From assembly GCA_963845975.1 (NCBI GenBank), contig CAWJUD010000002.1:1736001-1800000 (forward strand): 64,000 bases of DNA, in the 5' to 3' direction. Of the stretch, positions 1-10,200 are shown piece by piece. The DNA comes from JBEKIK01 sp963845975 (lineage in GTDB: Bacteria; Planctomycetota; Planctomycetia; Pirellulales; Thermoguttaceae). The position numbers were made by a program, and so were the translations under genes. The notes under the pieces are model-generated. The model did not search any database and was not told the DNA's origin. It saw only the letters and a program-made list of their open reading frames with translations. Each line of letters starts with the position of its first letter. The first letter of the stretch is position 1.

Positions 1-2
1 CG

Positions 3-530
3 GGACTATTGGTCGTTGACGTGCAAGAGAAATTGCTCGCCGCGATTCCCGCCGCTCGGCGGCTCGTATGGAACATAAGGCGGCTCGTGGACGGGGCGAA
101 AATCCTTGGCATGCCCGTGGCGGCCACGGAACAGTATCCCAAGGGCCTTGGCGGAACGGCGCCCGAGCTGGCCGAGCGATTAAGCGCCATCCCTTCCAAG
201 CTGACTTTCAGTTGTGGGGGTTGTCCGCAACTATTTCAGGATTTTCAAACACGCGGCGTGCGGAAGATCCTTCTTACGGGCATCGAGGCGCACGTTTGCG
301 TCGAGCAGACGGCACTTGATCTTCTAGCCGACGGGTGGGGCGTATTCGTGGCGGCGGACGCGGTCGGCTCGCGATTCGAGATCGATTATAGAATTGCGTT
401 GCAGCGGATGGATTCAGCCGGCGCCACGCTAACCACTACTGAAGCCGCGCTTTTCGAGTGGTGCCGAGTTGCAGGCACGCCGGAATTCAAGCAAATCAGC
501 CGGCTTGCACAAGAGCCTGCGCCTGAATAA
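3..530 (+). CDS. Isochorismatase-family cysteine hydrolase (5'-truncated by window edge)
   Basis: About 176 residues are present and the frame is open to the first base of the window, so the true start lies upstream. The family uses an Asp-Lys-Cys triad to hydrolyse small amides or vinyl ethers. All three are visible: Asp in LLVVDVQEKL close to the 5' end, Lys in SKLTFS, and the nucleophilic Cys in EAHVCVEQTA. The alpha/beta pattern and overall length suit a stand-alone nicotinamidase/isochorismatase-like enzyme. Nothing in the neighbourhood indicates a substrate, so family membership is secure but the reaction is not. The next gene is convergent, beyond a stretch of palindromic repeats. Confidence 0.85.
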   Translation, partial: GLLVVDVQEKLLAAIPAARRLVWNIRRLVDGAKILGMPVAATEQYPKGLGGTAPELAERLSAIPSKLTFSCGGCPQLFQDFQTRGVRKILLTGIEAHVCVEQTALDLLADGWGVFVAADAVGSRFEIDYRIALQRMDSAGATLTTTEAALFEWCRVAGTPEFKQISRLAQEPAPE

Positions 531-548
531 TTGTCTTGGTCCAGGGAA

Positions 549-687
549 TTAGCCCGCATTTCTCACCAACGTGTGCCACTGCTTGACGTAAGGCAAGCAG
601 TGGATGGTGATTCGAGCAAGCACTGCTTCTGCGAAGCAGTGGCACACTGTCTTGTAATGTATCGGTCTGGTGAGAAATGCGGGTTAG
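549..687. repeat. Nested inverted-repeat (MITE-like) element
   Basis: The outer arms at 549-568 and 668-687 are near-perfect inverted repeats (core TTCTCACCA/TGGTGAGAA). Inside, GTGTGCCACTGCTT at 571-584 is mirrored exactly by AAGCAGTGGCACAC at 634-647, and a further small hairpin lies between. No reading frame fills it. The structure resembles a small non-autonomous palindromic element or an extragenic repeat, sitting between two convergent genes. Confidence 0.6.
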
Positions 688-719
688 GGATTTGCAATTG
701 TTGAAAAATGCTTGGGTAG

Positions 720-781
720 CATGCTCACATTTGCGTGAGCATGTAAAACACTAACAACATGGCCATGCAAGCATGGCCATG
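720..781. repeat. Two tandem hairpins downstream of the secretin-like gene
   Basis: The first hairpin is CATGCTCAC (720-728) with GTGAGCATG (735-743). The second is CATGGCCATGC (758-768) with GCATGGCCATG (771-781) and a two-base loop. Both stems are perfect. They lie about 40 bases beyond the stop of the minus-strand gene and could serve as a 3' stability or termination structure, but there is no clear T tract, so they may simply be dispersed palindromic repeats. Confidence 0.5.
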
Positions 782-820
782 GCACCCCAGAATTCGTTTT
801 TAACATTTTTCGACAGGCAG

Positions 821-3800
821 TTAGGGGGCATAGATTCCGCCGCCGCCGCCTCGTTGGCCGCCGCCTCCGCCTCCGCCGCCGCCGCCGCGACCGCCGCCGA
901 AATTACCGCCGCCGCCCATGCCGCCGCCGAAATTACCGCCGCCGCCCATGCCGCCGCGACCACCGCCGAAACCAGCGCCGCCGCCGAAATTACCGCCCCC
1001 GCCGCCGCGTTGAAATCCAGCGGCGCCGTAATTGCCGCCGCCCCCGCCGCGTTGACCGCCGCCGCCGTAAGCAGCACCGCCGCGTTGACCGCCGCCGCCA
1101 TAAGCGGTGCCGCCGCCATAAGCGCCGCCGCCGCGTTGGGCGTACTGATTCCCTCCGCGGAATTGACCGCCGGGTCCGCCGCCCCGCTGGTTATAATTTT
1201 GGTAGCCGCCTCGACCTTGGCCGAATTGGTATTGAGGATTATAACCGCCGCTGCTGCCCTGAGTGCGGGTAATTTGAATGTTTTCGCCCCCAAGCGCGCT
1301 TAAAGCCTGTTCCACCGATTGGGTGCTGGATCTGTGCAGAGTGACGACCTGTATCGACTCGTTGGAATCGGTGGGAACCGTATCGAGCATTTCCACGAGT
1401 TGCTTGACATCCTCGAACAGCGATTCAGGAGCGGCTACGATAAGTGAATTGCTGCGTTCATCCACGCTTATGGACAATTTGGGCGTTTCATCGCCTTGTT
1501 GTTGGTTTCCGCCTCTGCCGCCGCGTCCGCCTCTGCCGCCGGTCATCATTTGCATAAAGGCCGCGGGGCCGCCCATGCCTTGGACGCCTTGGTTCTGGGC
1601 GGAGCTAAGGACCATCCGGTCGCGATAGACTTCCTGTACTATTCCGGCCACCGTCGTGGCATCGGTGTTGTACAGCGGAATCATCTTTGGCCGGGGGTTG
1701 ACCTGAACGTCCACTAGACTATCTTTTTGATCGAGGATTTTCAGGAGTTGATCGATAGTATCAAGATCCTTATCATTGGCTTGCACGATCAGGGCATTGA
1801 GTCTGGAGTCGGGGGTGATTTTGATGGTGCCGCTGGGCTGAACCCTTCCGCTGCCGCCCCCACCCATCAACGATTGAAGGATGCCTCCGCCCGTATCGCC
1901 CAGCGCGGCGCCCATCATATCGCCCATAAACGTACCGCCGCCGGCGTTTGTATTGGCGGTGGTGACTGTGCCGCCTAATATATCGATGAGAGTATTGGCA
2001 ACCACGGCGGCCTTGGCGTGTGTAAGGAAGAACATATTAAGCCGCGGAGTGTTTCCTGCATTCCCTCCGGCCAACGAGGTGAGTAATTTTTCAAACTCGT
2101 TCAGGGCTTCTTCGTCCTCGCTGGCGATCATTACACCGCCCGGTGTCGGCGCAACGATGATCGAGGCAGATTCTTTTTTCTCCGCTGAGGCGGCCGATGA
2201 AGACGAATTCGGCTTGGAAGCATCTGTTTTTGGGAGATCCTTCGTATCCGATGCATCTTGCGCACCGATTTGAACTTCGTCGGCGACTAACTGGAACCGG
2301 GCCTTCACGGGGCCGCCCGTGGTTCTATCGTCCGGAGGGGATAATTGTTTCGAAGGCTTATTTTTCGAGGGCTGTTCCGAAGTCGAGGATTTTTTTTCGC
2401 GCGGGGATGACGAATCCGGCGCCTTTTCTTTCAGTCTCGAATCGCTCGGCGCCGTGCGGGGCTGGTCCGAGGGATTTTGTTGCATATCCATGTCTTCTCC
2501 CGCGCTCGGCGTGAACGTGGGTATGGCATTTGCGGGATTCATCACGCGAATACTGCTGTTGGGATGCATGGTGGGCCATATTTGCTGTATCCGCTCCAGG
2601 GCCGATCCCATCTGCCGCGCGGACAAGGGCAACATCCGCACTTTGCCGCCGCTTTGCGCGACCATTGAGTTGGCTTCGGGCTCGCCCATTTTTTGCAGCA
2701 GGGATTTAATTTGATCGATTTGCGCCGTGGTGCCGCGGATCAACAGTTGCCGGGTGGCCGGATCGGCGTCGACTTGCGGACCGCTGCCGCTTTTGGTTGC
2801 ATCGGTGTCTGTGCCGAAAAGCTTTTTGATGGAAAGCACGGCCGTTTGCGGATCGACCATTTTCAAGCGGATTACCGCCACCTGCCGGGCATCGTGTTGC
2901 AACTGATCCAGGGCGGCCCGAATCGTGGCGTGTTGGGCGGGCCGGGCAAGGACGAACAAGGTATTGGTTTTTGAATCAAGGTTCATGCGCACGTCGGGCA
3001 GGCCGGCCAACAAGGTTTGCATCACTTTCTCGGCTAGTTGAGGGTCGGCCGTATCAATCGAATAAGTCTCGAATTGCGGCGATCCTTCCAGGACGCCAGA
3101 ATCGCCGCCGCCACGGGGCGCATCGATCACTTTTAGAATATCTTCCAGCCGGGCGAGCCTTTCCGGCCTGCCGGTCGCTATCAAACGCTTGCCGTTTGTA
3201 TCGACGGTCAATAGCAAGGAGCCGTCGGGCGTTTTATATTGTTCGGCCGGGATATCGAGCAACTGCCGCAGATTAGGCAGAATATCCTCGGGTGTGACGA
3301 AATGCAGGGTAAATGTTTTCAATTGTCCGGAGTACGTGCCTTCCTTATCATCCAGTTTTTTAATGACCCCGTTGATTACCCGCAGCCGGGCAACCGTATC
3401 GGTGACCTGGAGTTCCCGCGACTTGGGTAAGGTCACTACCGCGGTCTGTGGTTGGCGGAGTTTTTCAATTTCCGCCGCGGCCTCGTCGGGCGAGGGTTTT
3501 ATCAAATCAAAAATCACGCTGACAATCTCCGATTCGCCGTGTTCATTGAGAGAATCGATCGGCACGACGGGAACCAGGCCGGGCGGAATGCCGTCTTCAA
3601 GATCGATCACCATCAACATGCGATCGCGGCGAAGCAGATAAAAACCTTTTAGCAAAAGCACTCTGTTCAATATATCGATGGCCTCTTTGGGCGTGTATGT
3701 CTTGTCGTCGATGTAGTTGAAGGTGCCTGATGGAGTCTTGTCGCCCACCAACGAGAAATCGGCCTGCTCGGCGAACCGATTTAGCACGTCCTTCCAAGGC

Positions 3801-4612
3801 GCATACGCGAATTTAAACCGGATCTGATCGGGATGCTTGGGAAGTTCGACGCGGGGCTTGGCCGGTGATGTTGAGGCTGTTGATGCGGGCGGCGGTTTTT
3901 CCGCCGCTGTTTCCTGGGATTTGGATTGGTCCGGCTGCGCGGGTTTTGACTCGGCCGTTGGGGCGGAGGCGTCAGCCGGCGCCGAATCGGTCAGTGCCAT
4001 GGAATTCCAGTCGGCTTTTTGTTTTTCGGTAAGGATTTCCGTCAAATTCCGTTCCGCTAAGGCTTGAATCACACGCGCCTTTTTCTCGTCGGTTTTGGTC
4101 AGATCCTGCTTGCGTTTTTCCAGGATGTCGGCAATCTGTTTTATTTGCTCTTCCGATAGGGCAAGCCGCTCGGCCACCGCCGGCTCTGCCAAGGAGGCAA
4201 GTCCCAATCGGCCCAGGCGAATCTGCTCCAGCATTTTTTGTTGCTCGGCGTTAAGCAAGGCCAGGCCTTTGGTTTCCGATTCCTGGCGGAAGGCGGCCAA
4301 TTTTTGTTCGCGCTCGGCAGCCGGAAGATCCTTTTGCATGACCAAATCCACGGCCTTGCTTTCGCGGTCGTCGAGCAGGGATTGCAGTTTGGACTTTTGT
4401 TCGGGCGACAGTTGCAGCTTCGCGGCCACGTCGTCTTGAACCGCCAACGACAATACGCCATAGAAATCGTCGGCGCAATAGGCCCGCATGGGCCAAATGG
4501 CAGACAGCAGCACTGCCATAACGGCAGGAAGTATCCGCCTTAAAAAGTCGCAACCGATGTATAAACCGGTACTTCCACGATTGATTTCAATTGAAGCGTT
4601 CAATGATTGCAC
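821..4612 (-). CDS. Large secretin N-domain protein with Gly-rich C-terminal tail
   Basis: About 1260 residues. A signal peptide (LRRILPAVMAVLLSAIW) is followed by a helical Spy/LTXXQ-like stretch, a Pro/Ala/Ser-rich linker, an STN-like N0 domain (near FKFAYAPWKDVLNRF), then six or seven alpha/beta modules resembling secretin N1 (NolW) domains, recognisable from repeated patterns such as SRLNALIVQAND and RSNSLIVAAPE. The last 140 residues or so are almost entirely Gly with Arg, Asn, Tyr and Gln. No secretin beta-barrel domain follows, and no other type II secretion gene is present. GTG at 4612 is the best available start because it leaves a plausible signal peptide; the frame is open further upstream. 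Probably exported; function unknown. Confidence 0.75.
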   Translation of the reverse strand: MQSLNASIEINRGSTGLYIGCDFLRRILPAVMAVLLSAIWPMRAYCADDFYGVLSLAVQDDVAAKLQLSPEQKSKLQSLLDDRESKAVDLVMQKDLPAAEREQKLAAFRQESETKGLALLNAEQQKMLEQIRLGRLGLASLAEPAVAERLALSEEQIKQIADILEKRKQDLTKTDEKKARVIQALAERNLTEILTEKQKADWNSMALTDSAPADASAPTAESKPAQPDQSKSQETAAEKPPPASTASTSPAKPRVELPKHPDQIRFKFAYAPWKDVLNRFAEQADFSLVGDKTPSGTFNYIDDKTYTPKEAIDILNRVLLLKGFYLLRRDRMLMVIDLEDGIPPGLVPVVPIDSLNEHGESEIVSVIFDLIKPSPDEAAAEIEKLRQPQTAVVTLPKSRELQVTDTVARLRVINGVIKKLDDKEGTYSGQLKTFTLHFVTPEDILPNLRQLLDIPAEQYKTPDGSLLLTVDTNGKRLIATGRPERLARLEDILKVIDAPRGGGDSGVLEGSPQFETYSIDTADPQLAEKVMQTLLAGLPDVRMNLDSKTNTLFVLARPAQHATIRAALDQLQHDARQVAVIRLKMVDPQTAVLSIKKLFGTDTDATKSGSGPQVDADPATRQLLIRGTTAQIDQIKSLLQKMGEPEANSMVAQSGGKVRMLPLSARQMGSALERIQQIWPTMHPNSSIRVMNPANAIPTFTPSAGEDMDMQQNPSDQPRTAPSDSRLKEKAPDSSSPREKKSSTSEQPSKNKPSKQLSPPDDRTTGGPVKARFQLVADEVQIGAQDASDTKDLPKTDASKPNSSSSAASAEKKESASIIVAPTPGGVMIASEDEEALNEFEKLLTSLAGGNAGNTPRLNMFFLTHAKAAVVANTLIDILGGTVTTANTNAGGGTFMGDMMGAALGDTGGGILQSLMGGGGSGRVQPSGTIKITPDSRLNALIVQANDKDLDTIDQLLKILDQKDSLVDVQVNPRPKMIPLYNTDATTVAGIVQEVYRDRMVLSSAQNQGVQGMGGPAAFMQMMTGGRGGRGGRGGNQQQGDETPKLSISVDERSNSLIVAAPESLFEDVKQLVEMLDTVPTDSNESIQVVTLHRSSTQSVEQALSALGGENIQITRTQGSSGGYNPQYQFGQGRGGYQNYNQRGGGPGGQFRGGNQYAQRGGGAYGGGTAYGGGGQRGGAAYGGGGQRGGGGGNYGAAGFQRGGGGGNFGGGAGFGGGRGGMGGGGNFGGGMGGGGNFGGGRGGGGGGGGGGQRGGGGGIYAP
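891..950 (-). repeat. Perfect 30-bp tandem duplication inside the Gly-rich tail
   Basis: Two identical 30-base units (891-920 and 921-950) encode a repeated ten-residue Gly/Asn/Phe/Met unit. The surrounding 840-1140 is a long GCC-rich low-complexity tract that encodes the rest of the Gly-rich tail. This kind of tract is prone to slippage, so tail length may vary between strains or assemblies. Confidence 0.8.
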
Positions 4613-4930
4613 TCCGAATATAGAGGCTTTTAAGTAAACATCCGATTTGAGAAAGTTTGCCGCAAGCAAAAAACAATAAACCCCCCCATTTTGACGAACT
4701 AAGGCCGTCAATCCCACCTATTACATGTTAACTCGTGGATTTATATGTATCTAGGGAAAAAACCAATAACCACTACATACTAACCCCGATAGAACGCAAA
4801 AGTTCTGAATAATACTGGATGTTGGCAACGCCGAGAAAGCGCAGGTATATCGATTATAATGATAATATATCACAATTATAATCATGAATATGAAGATATG
4901 GCCATAAATTCAGGGTGATTTCTCGTTAAT
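4613..4930. other. Intergenic, AT-rich, nothing recognised
   Basis: This gap between the secretin-like gene and dapA is AT-rich, especially at 4840-4900. It presumably holds the promoter of the secretin-like gene. I see no RNA gene, repeat or convincing reading frame in it. Confidence 0.5.
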
Positions 4931-5818
4931 TTAAATCAGCCCGTAGCGGGTAAGGGTTGCGTGGAGTTTGTTTTCTTCGGCGGCATTTAGCGGCGTTAAG
5001 GGCATTCGCAGTTCGCCGGTATCGCGGCCAAGTATGCGCATGGCGGCTTTGATGGGGATTGGATTGGTTGCCAGACCGAGCATGTCGCGGCAGAGGTGAA
5101 ATAGTTTATGATGCCATAGCCGGGCTTCGGTCATATCATTGCGCTCAAAGGCTTGGATCATGAGCAACATGTCTTTTGGGATGATGTTGCCAACCACGGA
5201 TATCACGCCCCGGGCGCCGATCGACATAAGCGGCAGCGTCAGGCTGTCATCGCCGCTTAAAACCGTCAAATCCGTGGTGTTAATGATCTGCGAGGCCTGA
5301 TCCATGGAACCGGTCGCCTCCTTGACCATGGTGATATTGGGCAATTCGGCCATGCGGGCGATGGTATCTGGTTCGATATTCTTGCCGGTTCGCCCCGGGA
5401 TGTTGTATATGCAAATCGGAATATCCACGGCCTGGGCCAAGACTTTGAAGTGTTGGTAAAAGCCTTCTTGAGTGGGTTTATTGTAATAGGGCCCTACCAC
5501 CAAAACTGCATCGGCGCCGGACTTGGCCGCCCAAAGCGTCAGGTGCAAGGCTTCTTCGGTGCTATTGGAGCCGGTGCCGGGCATGACTTTGATTCTGCCA
5601 CTGGCCGCTTCGATTACGGCGGCGATTACCCGTTCGTGTTCGGGGTGCGAAAGCGTGGGTGATTCACCAGTAGTACCCACAGGGCACAAGCATTTCGTGC
5701 CCGCGGCTATTTGATACTCCACTTGTTGTTGCAAGGCCTCGAGATCCACCTGGCCATTGCGAAACGGCGTGATCATGGCCACCGAAAGACCGGCGAAATC
5801 TTCACTGCGTGTTGTCAT
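4931..5818 (-). CDS. dapA: 4-hydroxy-tetrahydrodipicolinate synthase
   Basis: 295 residues, the usual DapA length. It condenses pyruvate with aspartate semialdehyde in the lysine and diaminopimelate pathway, in the cytosol. Family motifs are in order: VGTTGES near residue 45, the catalytic Tyr region YNIPGRTG, and the Schiff-base Lys in MVKEATGS. The start is set at MTTRSEDF. An upstream in-frame extension would run into a palindromic repeat at 5868-5886 and has no family support. It lies about 100 bases downstream of pdxJ on the same strand, so co-transcription is possible. Other members of this aldolase fold (NanA, KDG aldolase) share the motifs, but TTGES and length favour DapA. Confidence 0.93.
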   Translation of the reverse strand: MTTRSEDFAGLSVAMITPFRNGQVDLEALQQQVEYQIAAGTKCLCPVGTTGESPTLSHPEHERVIAAVIEAASGRIKVMPGTGSNSTEEALHLTLWAAKSGADAVLVVGPYYNKPTQEGFYQHFKVLAQAVDIPICIYNIPGRTGKNIEPDTIARMAELPNITMVKEATGSMDQASQIINTTDLTVLSGDDSLTLPLMSIGARGVISVVGNIIPKDMLLMIQAFERNDMTEARLWHHKLFHLCRDMLGLATNPIPIKAAMRILGRDTGELRMPLTPLNAAEENKLHATLTRYGLI

Positions 5819-5867
5819 GGCAAAAATACTTTGAAAAATTTTTCTATTATGGTACAGGCATTTGTGG

Positions 5868-5886
5868 TGCAGGCGTCCCGCCTGCA
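5868..5886. repeat. Perfect short palindrome between pdxJ and dapA
   Basis: TGCAGGCG (5868-5875) and CGCCTGCA (5879-5886) are exact inverted arms with a 3-base loop. It lies in the pdxJ-dapA gap. It has no T tract and looks like one of several unrelated palindromic extragenic repeats in this window. Confidence 0.5.
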
Positions 5887-5921
5887 ATGGGGGCCGAGAC
5901 GGTGGCATCACAATACAACGG

Positions 5922-6635
5922 CTACATTACAAGTTGTTTCATCTCCCGCACGGCTTCTCTAAATCCGATCATAACCGCTCGGGCGACGATACTGTGGCCG
6001 ATATTCAATTCGTGCATGCCTTCAATCGCGGCAACTGGGCGGACGTTGTGGTAATTCAGGCCATGGCCGGCGTGCAGGGCCATGCCTGATTGTCGAATCA
6101 GAGCCCCGATGGTTTCCAGTTTTTCCAGTTCCTTTTGTTTTTTGGCGCCGGACCGTGATTCGGCGTATTGGCCAGTGTGGAGTTCCACGGCATTGGCTTT
6201 CAACCGGGCCGCTTCTTCGATCTGCCGCGCTTCGGGATCCAGAAACAGACTGACTGAAATGCCGGCATCTTGCAGGCGGTGAATTGCGTCGGCGGCTCGC
6301 ATTTTATGCGTGATAACATCCAGCCCGCCTTCGGTGGTGATTTCTTCGCGGCGTTCTGGCACCAGCGTGGCTTGATCGGGTTTGACGCTTAGGGCGATCT
6401 TTAAAATCTCTTCATTGCAGGCCATTTCCAGGTTGAGTTTTACGGTCACGGTTTCGCGGAGGATCCTCAAATCGCGGTCGTTTATGTGGCGCCGATCCTC
6501 GCGCAGGTGCAGGGTGATGCAGTCGGCGCCTCCCAGTTCAGCCAGGGCCGCCGCCCAGACCGGATCCGGTTCATAAGTACGCCGGGCTTGCCGAATTGTG
6601 GCTATATGGTCGATATTGACACCAAGTTCAGGCAT
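5922..6635 (-). CDS. pdxJ: Pyridoxine 5'-phosphate synthase
   Basis: 237 residues, typical of PdxJ, which closes the pyridoxine ring from 1-deoxyxylulose 5-phosphate and 3-amino-2-oxopropyl phosphate in DXP-dependent vitamin B6 synthesis. The N-terminal signature VNIDHIATIRQAR and the C-terminal phosphate-binding GHGLNYHNV are both intact, as is ITLHLREDRRHI. MPELGVN at 6635 is chosen as the start because the family begins there; an ATG ten codons upstream is possible. Upstream of dapA on the same strand. Confidence 0.95.
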   Translation of the reverse strand: MPELGVNIDHIATIRQARRTYEPDPVWAAALAELGGADCITLHLREDRRHINDRDLRILRETVTVKLNLEMACNEEILKIALSVKPDQATLVPERREEITTEGGLDVITHKMRAADAIHRLQDAGISVSLFLDPEARQIEEAARLKANAVELHTGQYAESRSGAKKQKELEKLETIGALIRQSGMALHAGHGLNYHNVRPVAAIEGMHELNIGHSIVARAVMIGFREAVREMKQLVM

Positions 6636-6876
6636 GGCAAGCAACCTATTCGGTGGGTATGACACAGACTAACAACCCGGATTATAACGGCATGATTTTT
6701 CCAGGCAAGCTGTCATGTGGATCACTGTAACCTAGACTTTTAATAAGGGCAGAAAATTCATTGTTTTTCCACACTTCTATTCTGTCTGGCGTCGTTGGCG
6801 TGGTGATTTACCGGATAGCGCGTTTGCGCGAGCAGATATTATTCCGGAATAAATAATTTCACCAGGGGGGCAAAAA

Positions 6877-7224
6877 ATGAGATGCCATGAACTAGCGAAA
6901 TGCATCGAAAAATTGCAGCCTGATGCCCTGCCGCGCGAGGTCGCCCGGCTCTGTTTGCTGCTGAGCAACTATGTCGACGACCTGGATATGCTCAAGGACG
7001 AGGAATGTCTTTTGCGGGTATGGCAAAATGTGAAGGTCCGGCTCGAGGCGGTGACCGACCAACACGCTGCCATGACAGCCGATTTGGAAAACTTGTCACG
7101 CACCAATCCCGAGATGTTGACAATCGATCAGATTATGGTGCTGATCCGCGCAATCAAGGTGCAAAGTCAAGTGGTACAACTATACGTGGGCCAGCCGGCG
7201 CAGGATATCGGAGAGGAGAAATAA
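6877..7224 (+). CDS. Hypothetical small helical protein
   Basis: 115 residues beginning MRCHELAKCIEKLQP, preceded by a purine-rich AGGGGGG about 8 bases before the ATG. The sequence is predicted mostly helical and soluble, with a central VDDLDMLKDEE and no signal peptide, membrane segment or recognised motif. It lies alone on the plus strand between divergent pdxJ and convergent secDF, its stop 6 bases from the secDF stop. Codon use resembles the neighbours, which supports a real gene. I do not recognise the family. Confidence 0.6.
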   Translation: MRCHELAKCIEKLQPDALPREVARLCLLLSNYVDDLDMLKDEECLLRVWQNVKVRLEAVTDQHAAMTADLENLSRTNPEMLTIDQIMVLIRAIKVQSQVVQLYVGQPAQDIGEEK

Positions 7225-7230
7225 GAATCC

Positions 7231-10200
7231 TCAAGCCGCCTTTGCTTTGCCAATCAGCCAGAGCAGGATGGGAGCGGCCACGTAAATCGAGCTGTAGGTA
7301 CCGGTTATCACACCCACGATCAAGGCGAAAGACAGGCCTCGCAAGGCCTGCCCGGCGAAAAAGTACAGCACTACCACGACGATGAACACGGTGAGCGAGG
7401 TAAGCAGGGTTCGGCTTAGGGTTTGGTTGGTGCTCAGGTTTACCATTTCGGCGGTCATGTTCGGGTCCTTGCCGCGGACCTCGCGGATTCGGTCGAAGAC
7501 CACGATCGTGTCGTTCACCGAATACCCGATGATGGTCAGGAACGCGGCGATAATCGGCAAATTTATTTTAAAGGGATCGATATACAACCATCCGAAATAA
7601 GGCGCCAGGTAATAGCTGAAGGCGATAGCGCCGAGCATCACCAGAACGTCGTGGACCAAGGCTATCACGGCGGCCAGGCCGAAAGCCACGCCTTGGAATC
7701 GAATCCAAAGATAAAGGATAATCAGAACCCAGCTTGCCAACAGGGCGTAAATGGCCTGATACCTGGTGTTAACAGCCACAGCGCCGCCGATGGTATTTGA
7801 GGCCGGAAAGTAAGGCGCTTCGCCGAGTTTCTGTTTCACGGAATTGAAAACCGCCTCGGCCTTTTCCAGAGGCAAACCGATTTTTACAATCCAATCCTGG
7901 TAAGGCGTCTTGCTTCCCTCTTCGAAATTTTTGTCGGTTGGTTTGATTTCCAGGGGGATATTCTTCTCTTCGATCTTTAACTCCAGCAATGTTTCTTTTA
8001 TGAGATCTTCTAAACTCTGGTGATCGAGTTTTTGAGTAAAATGGAACTGGGCTTCGGTTCCGCCCGAGAAAAGGTCGGAAATCTGCGGTGTCGTCTTTTC
8101 TCCGCCGGAGATGGTTTCCTGGGCGGGCATTTTTTCGGCGGGCTTTTCTGGGACCGGTTTTTTCTCGGCCGGCGGTTCCGCAAGCGGAGGCTTTTCTTCC
8201 GGTTTTTCTTTGGGCGCGGCGGACGTGTTATGAGGCTGAGAGGCTTGGACGGGCTTTTCCGGGGCGGGTTTTTCCGCGGCGGGGGCCAACGATGGTTTTG
8301 CCTGTTCGGTTGAAGCGGCGACCGGCGGCGTGGCCTGTAGCGCGGCCGCGGGGGCCTCGACCTGCCCGAATATCAATGGAATCGCGGTTGCGACCGCCAT
8401 CAGGCTCGAGGACCTCAAAAAGCGGCGGGACTGCTTTTTCTGGCCGGACTGCTCGGGTTTGGCGGGCGCGGCGGGCGTCTCGGCGGGAGTGCCGGCCGGC
8501 TCGATCTTCTCGGCCGGCTTTTCCGCCGGAGTTTCCGCCTTGGGCGGTTCTTTTTCCGGTTTGGCGGCCCCGATCATGGAGATGTTCTTAATCTCCATCT
8601 CGTTGACGACCAGTTTGCCTGCAAAGACCCTCTTGAGTTCATCTTTAACCTGGCTGATGCTGGTATTCGAGGTGTTTACTTCGAACCGCACGTTCTTTTC
8701 CTGTGCACCGACGCTTACCTCGCTAATGGTGACGTCGGGGAACATGTCAGACATTTTTTCCAGCGTATTGCGGATATCGGCGACGTCCTGCGGCTTGTTG
8801 AAGAGCGTTTGCACCGACGTGCCGCCGGTGAAATCGATATCGAACAACCCCGGACCGCGCAAAAACGCAACGGCCAATCCCAATACCGTGATCAGGATTG
8901 AAAATGTCAAGCAGTAGGGGAACCAACCCATGAAGTCGATCTCGGTGTGCCCGACAAGGTGGTGCATCTTCAACTGCGTGATCCAGCGGTGTTTTTCGGC
9001 GATATCGAAGATCACTCGGGCCACGAAGACCGAGGTAAACATGCTTATTGATACGCCGAGGAACAAGGTAACGGCAAAGCCCTTGACCTGCTCGGGAGCG
9101 ATGGCATACAGCACCACGGCCGCGATTAGATGCGTGATGTTACAGTCGATGATCGTGGCGCTGGCCCGCTGGAAGGCGTTGCGGATGGCCATGCGCAGGG
9201 CCGCGCCGCGGGCGAGTTCTTCGCGGAGGCGTTCGAAGACCAGCACGTTGTTGTCCACGGCCATGCCCACCGTCAAGGCGAAACCGGCAAAGCCCGGCAA
9301 TGTGAAGGCCGCTTTGACGGCGATCATGATCGCCAGCAAAACCACGATGTTCAGGGCCAGGGCGATGTCGGCGATAATCCCGGGAAAACGGTAATACCAG
9401 AGCATGAAGGCGGGGACAAGTATCATGGCGATAGCCAAGGCAATGGTGCTCTTGCGGATCGTGTCGCTTCCCAGCGTGGGGCCGCAGTAGAGCTTACCGA
9501 TGGGGTCCTTGTTCAAGGTAGCGGGCAGTGCGCCGGCGTTGAGCACGTCCACCTGTTGCTCAACTTCTTGTTTGGTGAATTCGCCTTCAATTATGCCTCG
9601 GTCAAAAATTTGCCCCTTAAGCCCCGGCGCGGAATATAATTTACCGTCCAGGATGATGCCCAATCTGCGCTGGAAGCCCGTCACCTCATCTGGTTTATTA
9701 TAACCGGACAACATGCCGAACAATTTACCGCCCTGGGAGTTGAACACAAAATCGACGGCGATTCTGCCGCTTTGATCTTGTCCGGGGCCGGCATGATCTA
9801 AAAAATCGCCGGTGACGTTGTAATTATCCTGGAGCACCAGGACCTCGTTTACTTTCTTATTGCCGACGGTGCGCGTTCGTTTGCCGATATCCGGGGAATC
9901 AAAAGTTTTATCTCGTCCTTCCCAGATAGGCACCCACCAAGCCTCGCGGTTGCTCTCGGAATCGAGTATAACGTTTTGGTTTGGTTCGCTTTTTGCGCGC
10001 TCAATCAATGCCTTGTTATCAGTCATATTGGCCAAAATGCGGAATTCCAGCGTGCCCACCCGGGACACCAGGTCGGCAATGCGGTTGGCGGCGGCCTCGT
10101 CGACGTCGGGTATGATGATTTTCACCCCGTCATTGCCGTATTTGAGAGTGTTGATTTCCTTCACTCCGCCGGGATTGATGCGCTTGGTGATTGCGGCGAT

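Noticed and set aside
891..950. Tandem 30-base repeat considered as a CRISPR fragment
   Set aside because: The units are directly adjacent with no spacers and are coding; no CRISPR array or cas gene was seen anywhere in the window.
751..1303. Two long overlapping Ala-rich frames on opposite strands
   Set aside because: They are shadow translations of the GCC-rich tract that encodes the Gly-rich tail of the secretin-like protein; composition is purely repetitive and no ribosome site is present.
4613..6876. Possible riboswitches in front of dapA, pdxJ or the secretin gene
   Set aside because: No conserved lysine, TPP or other aptamer core was recognisable; gaps are short or simply AT-rich.
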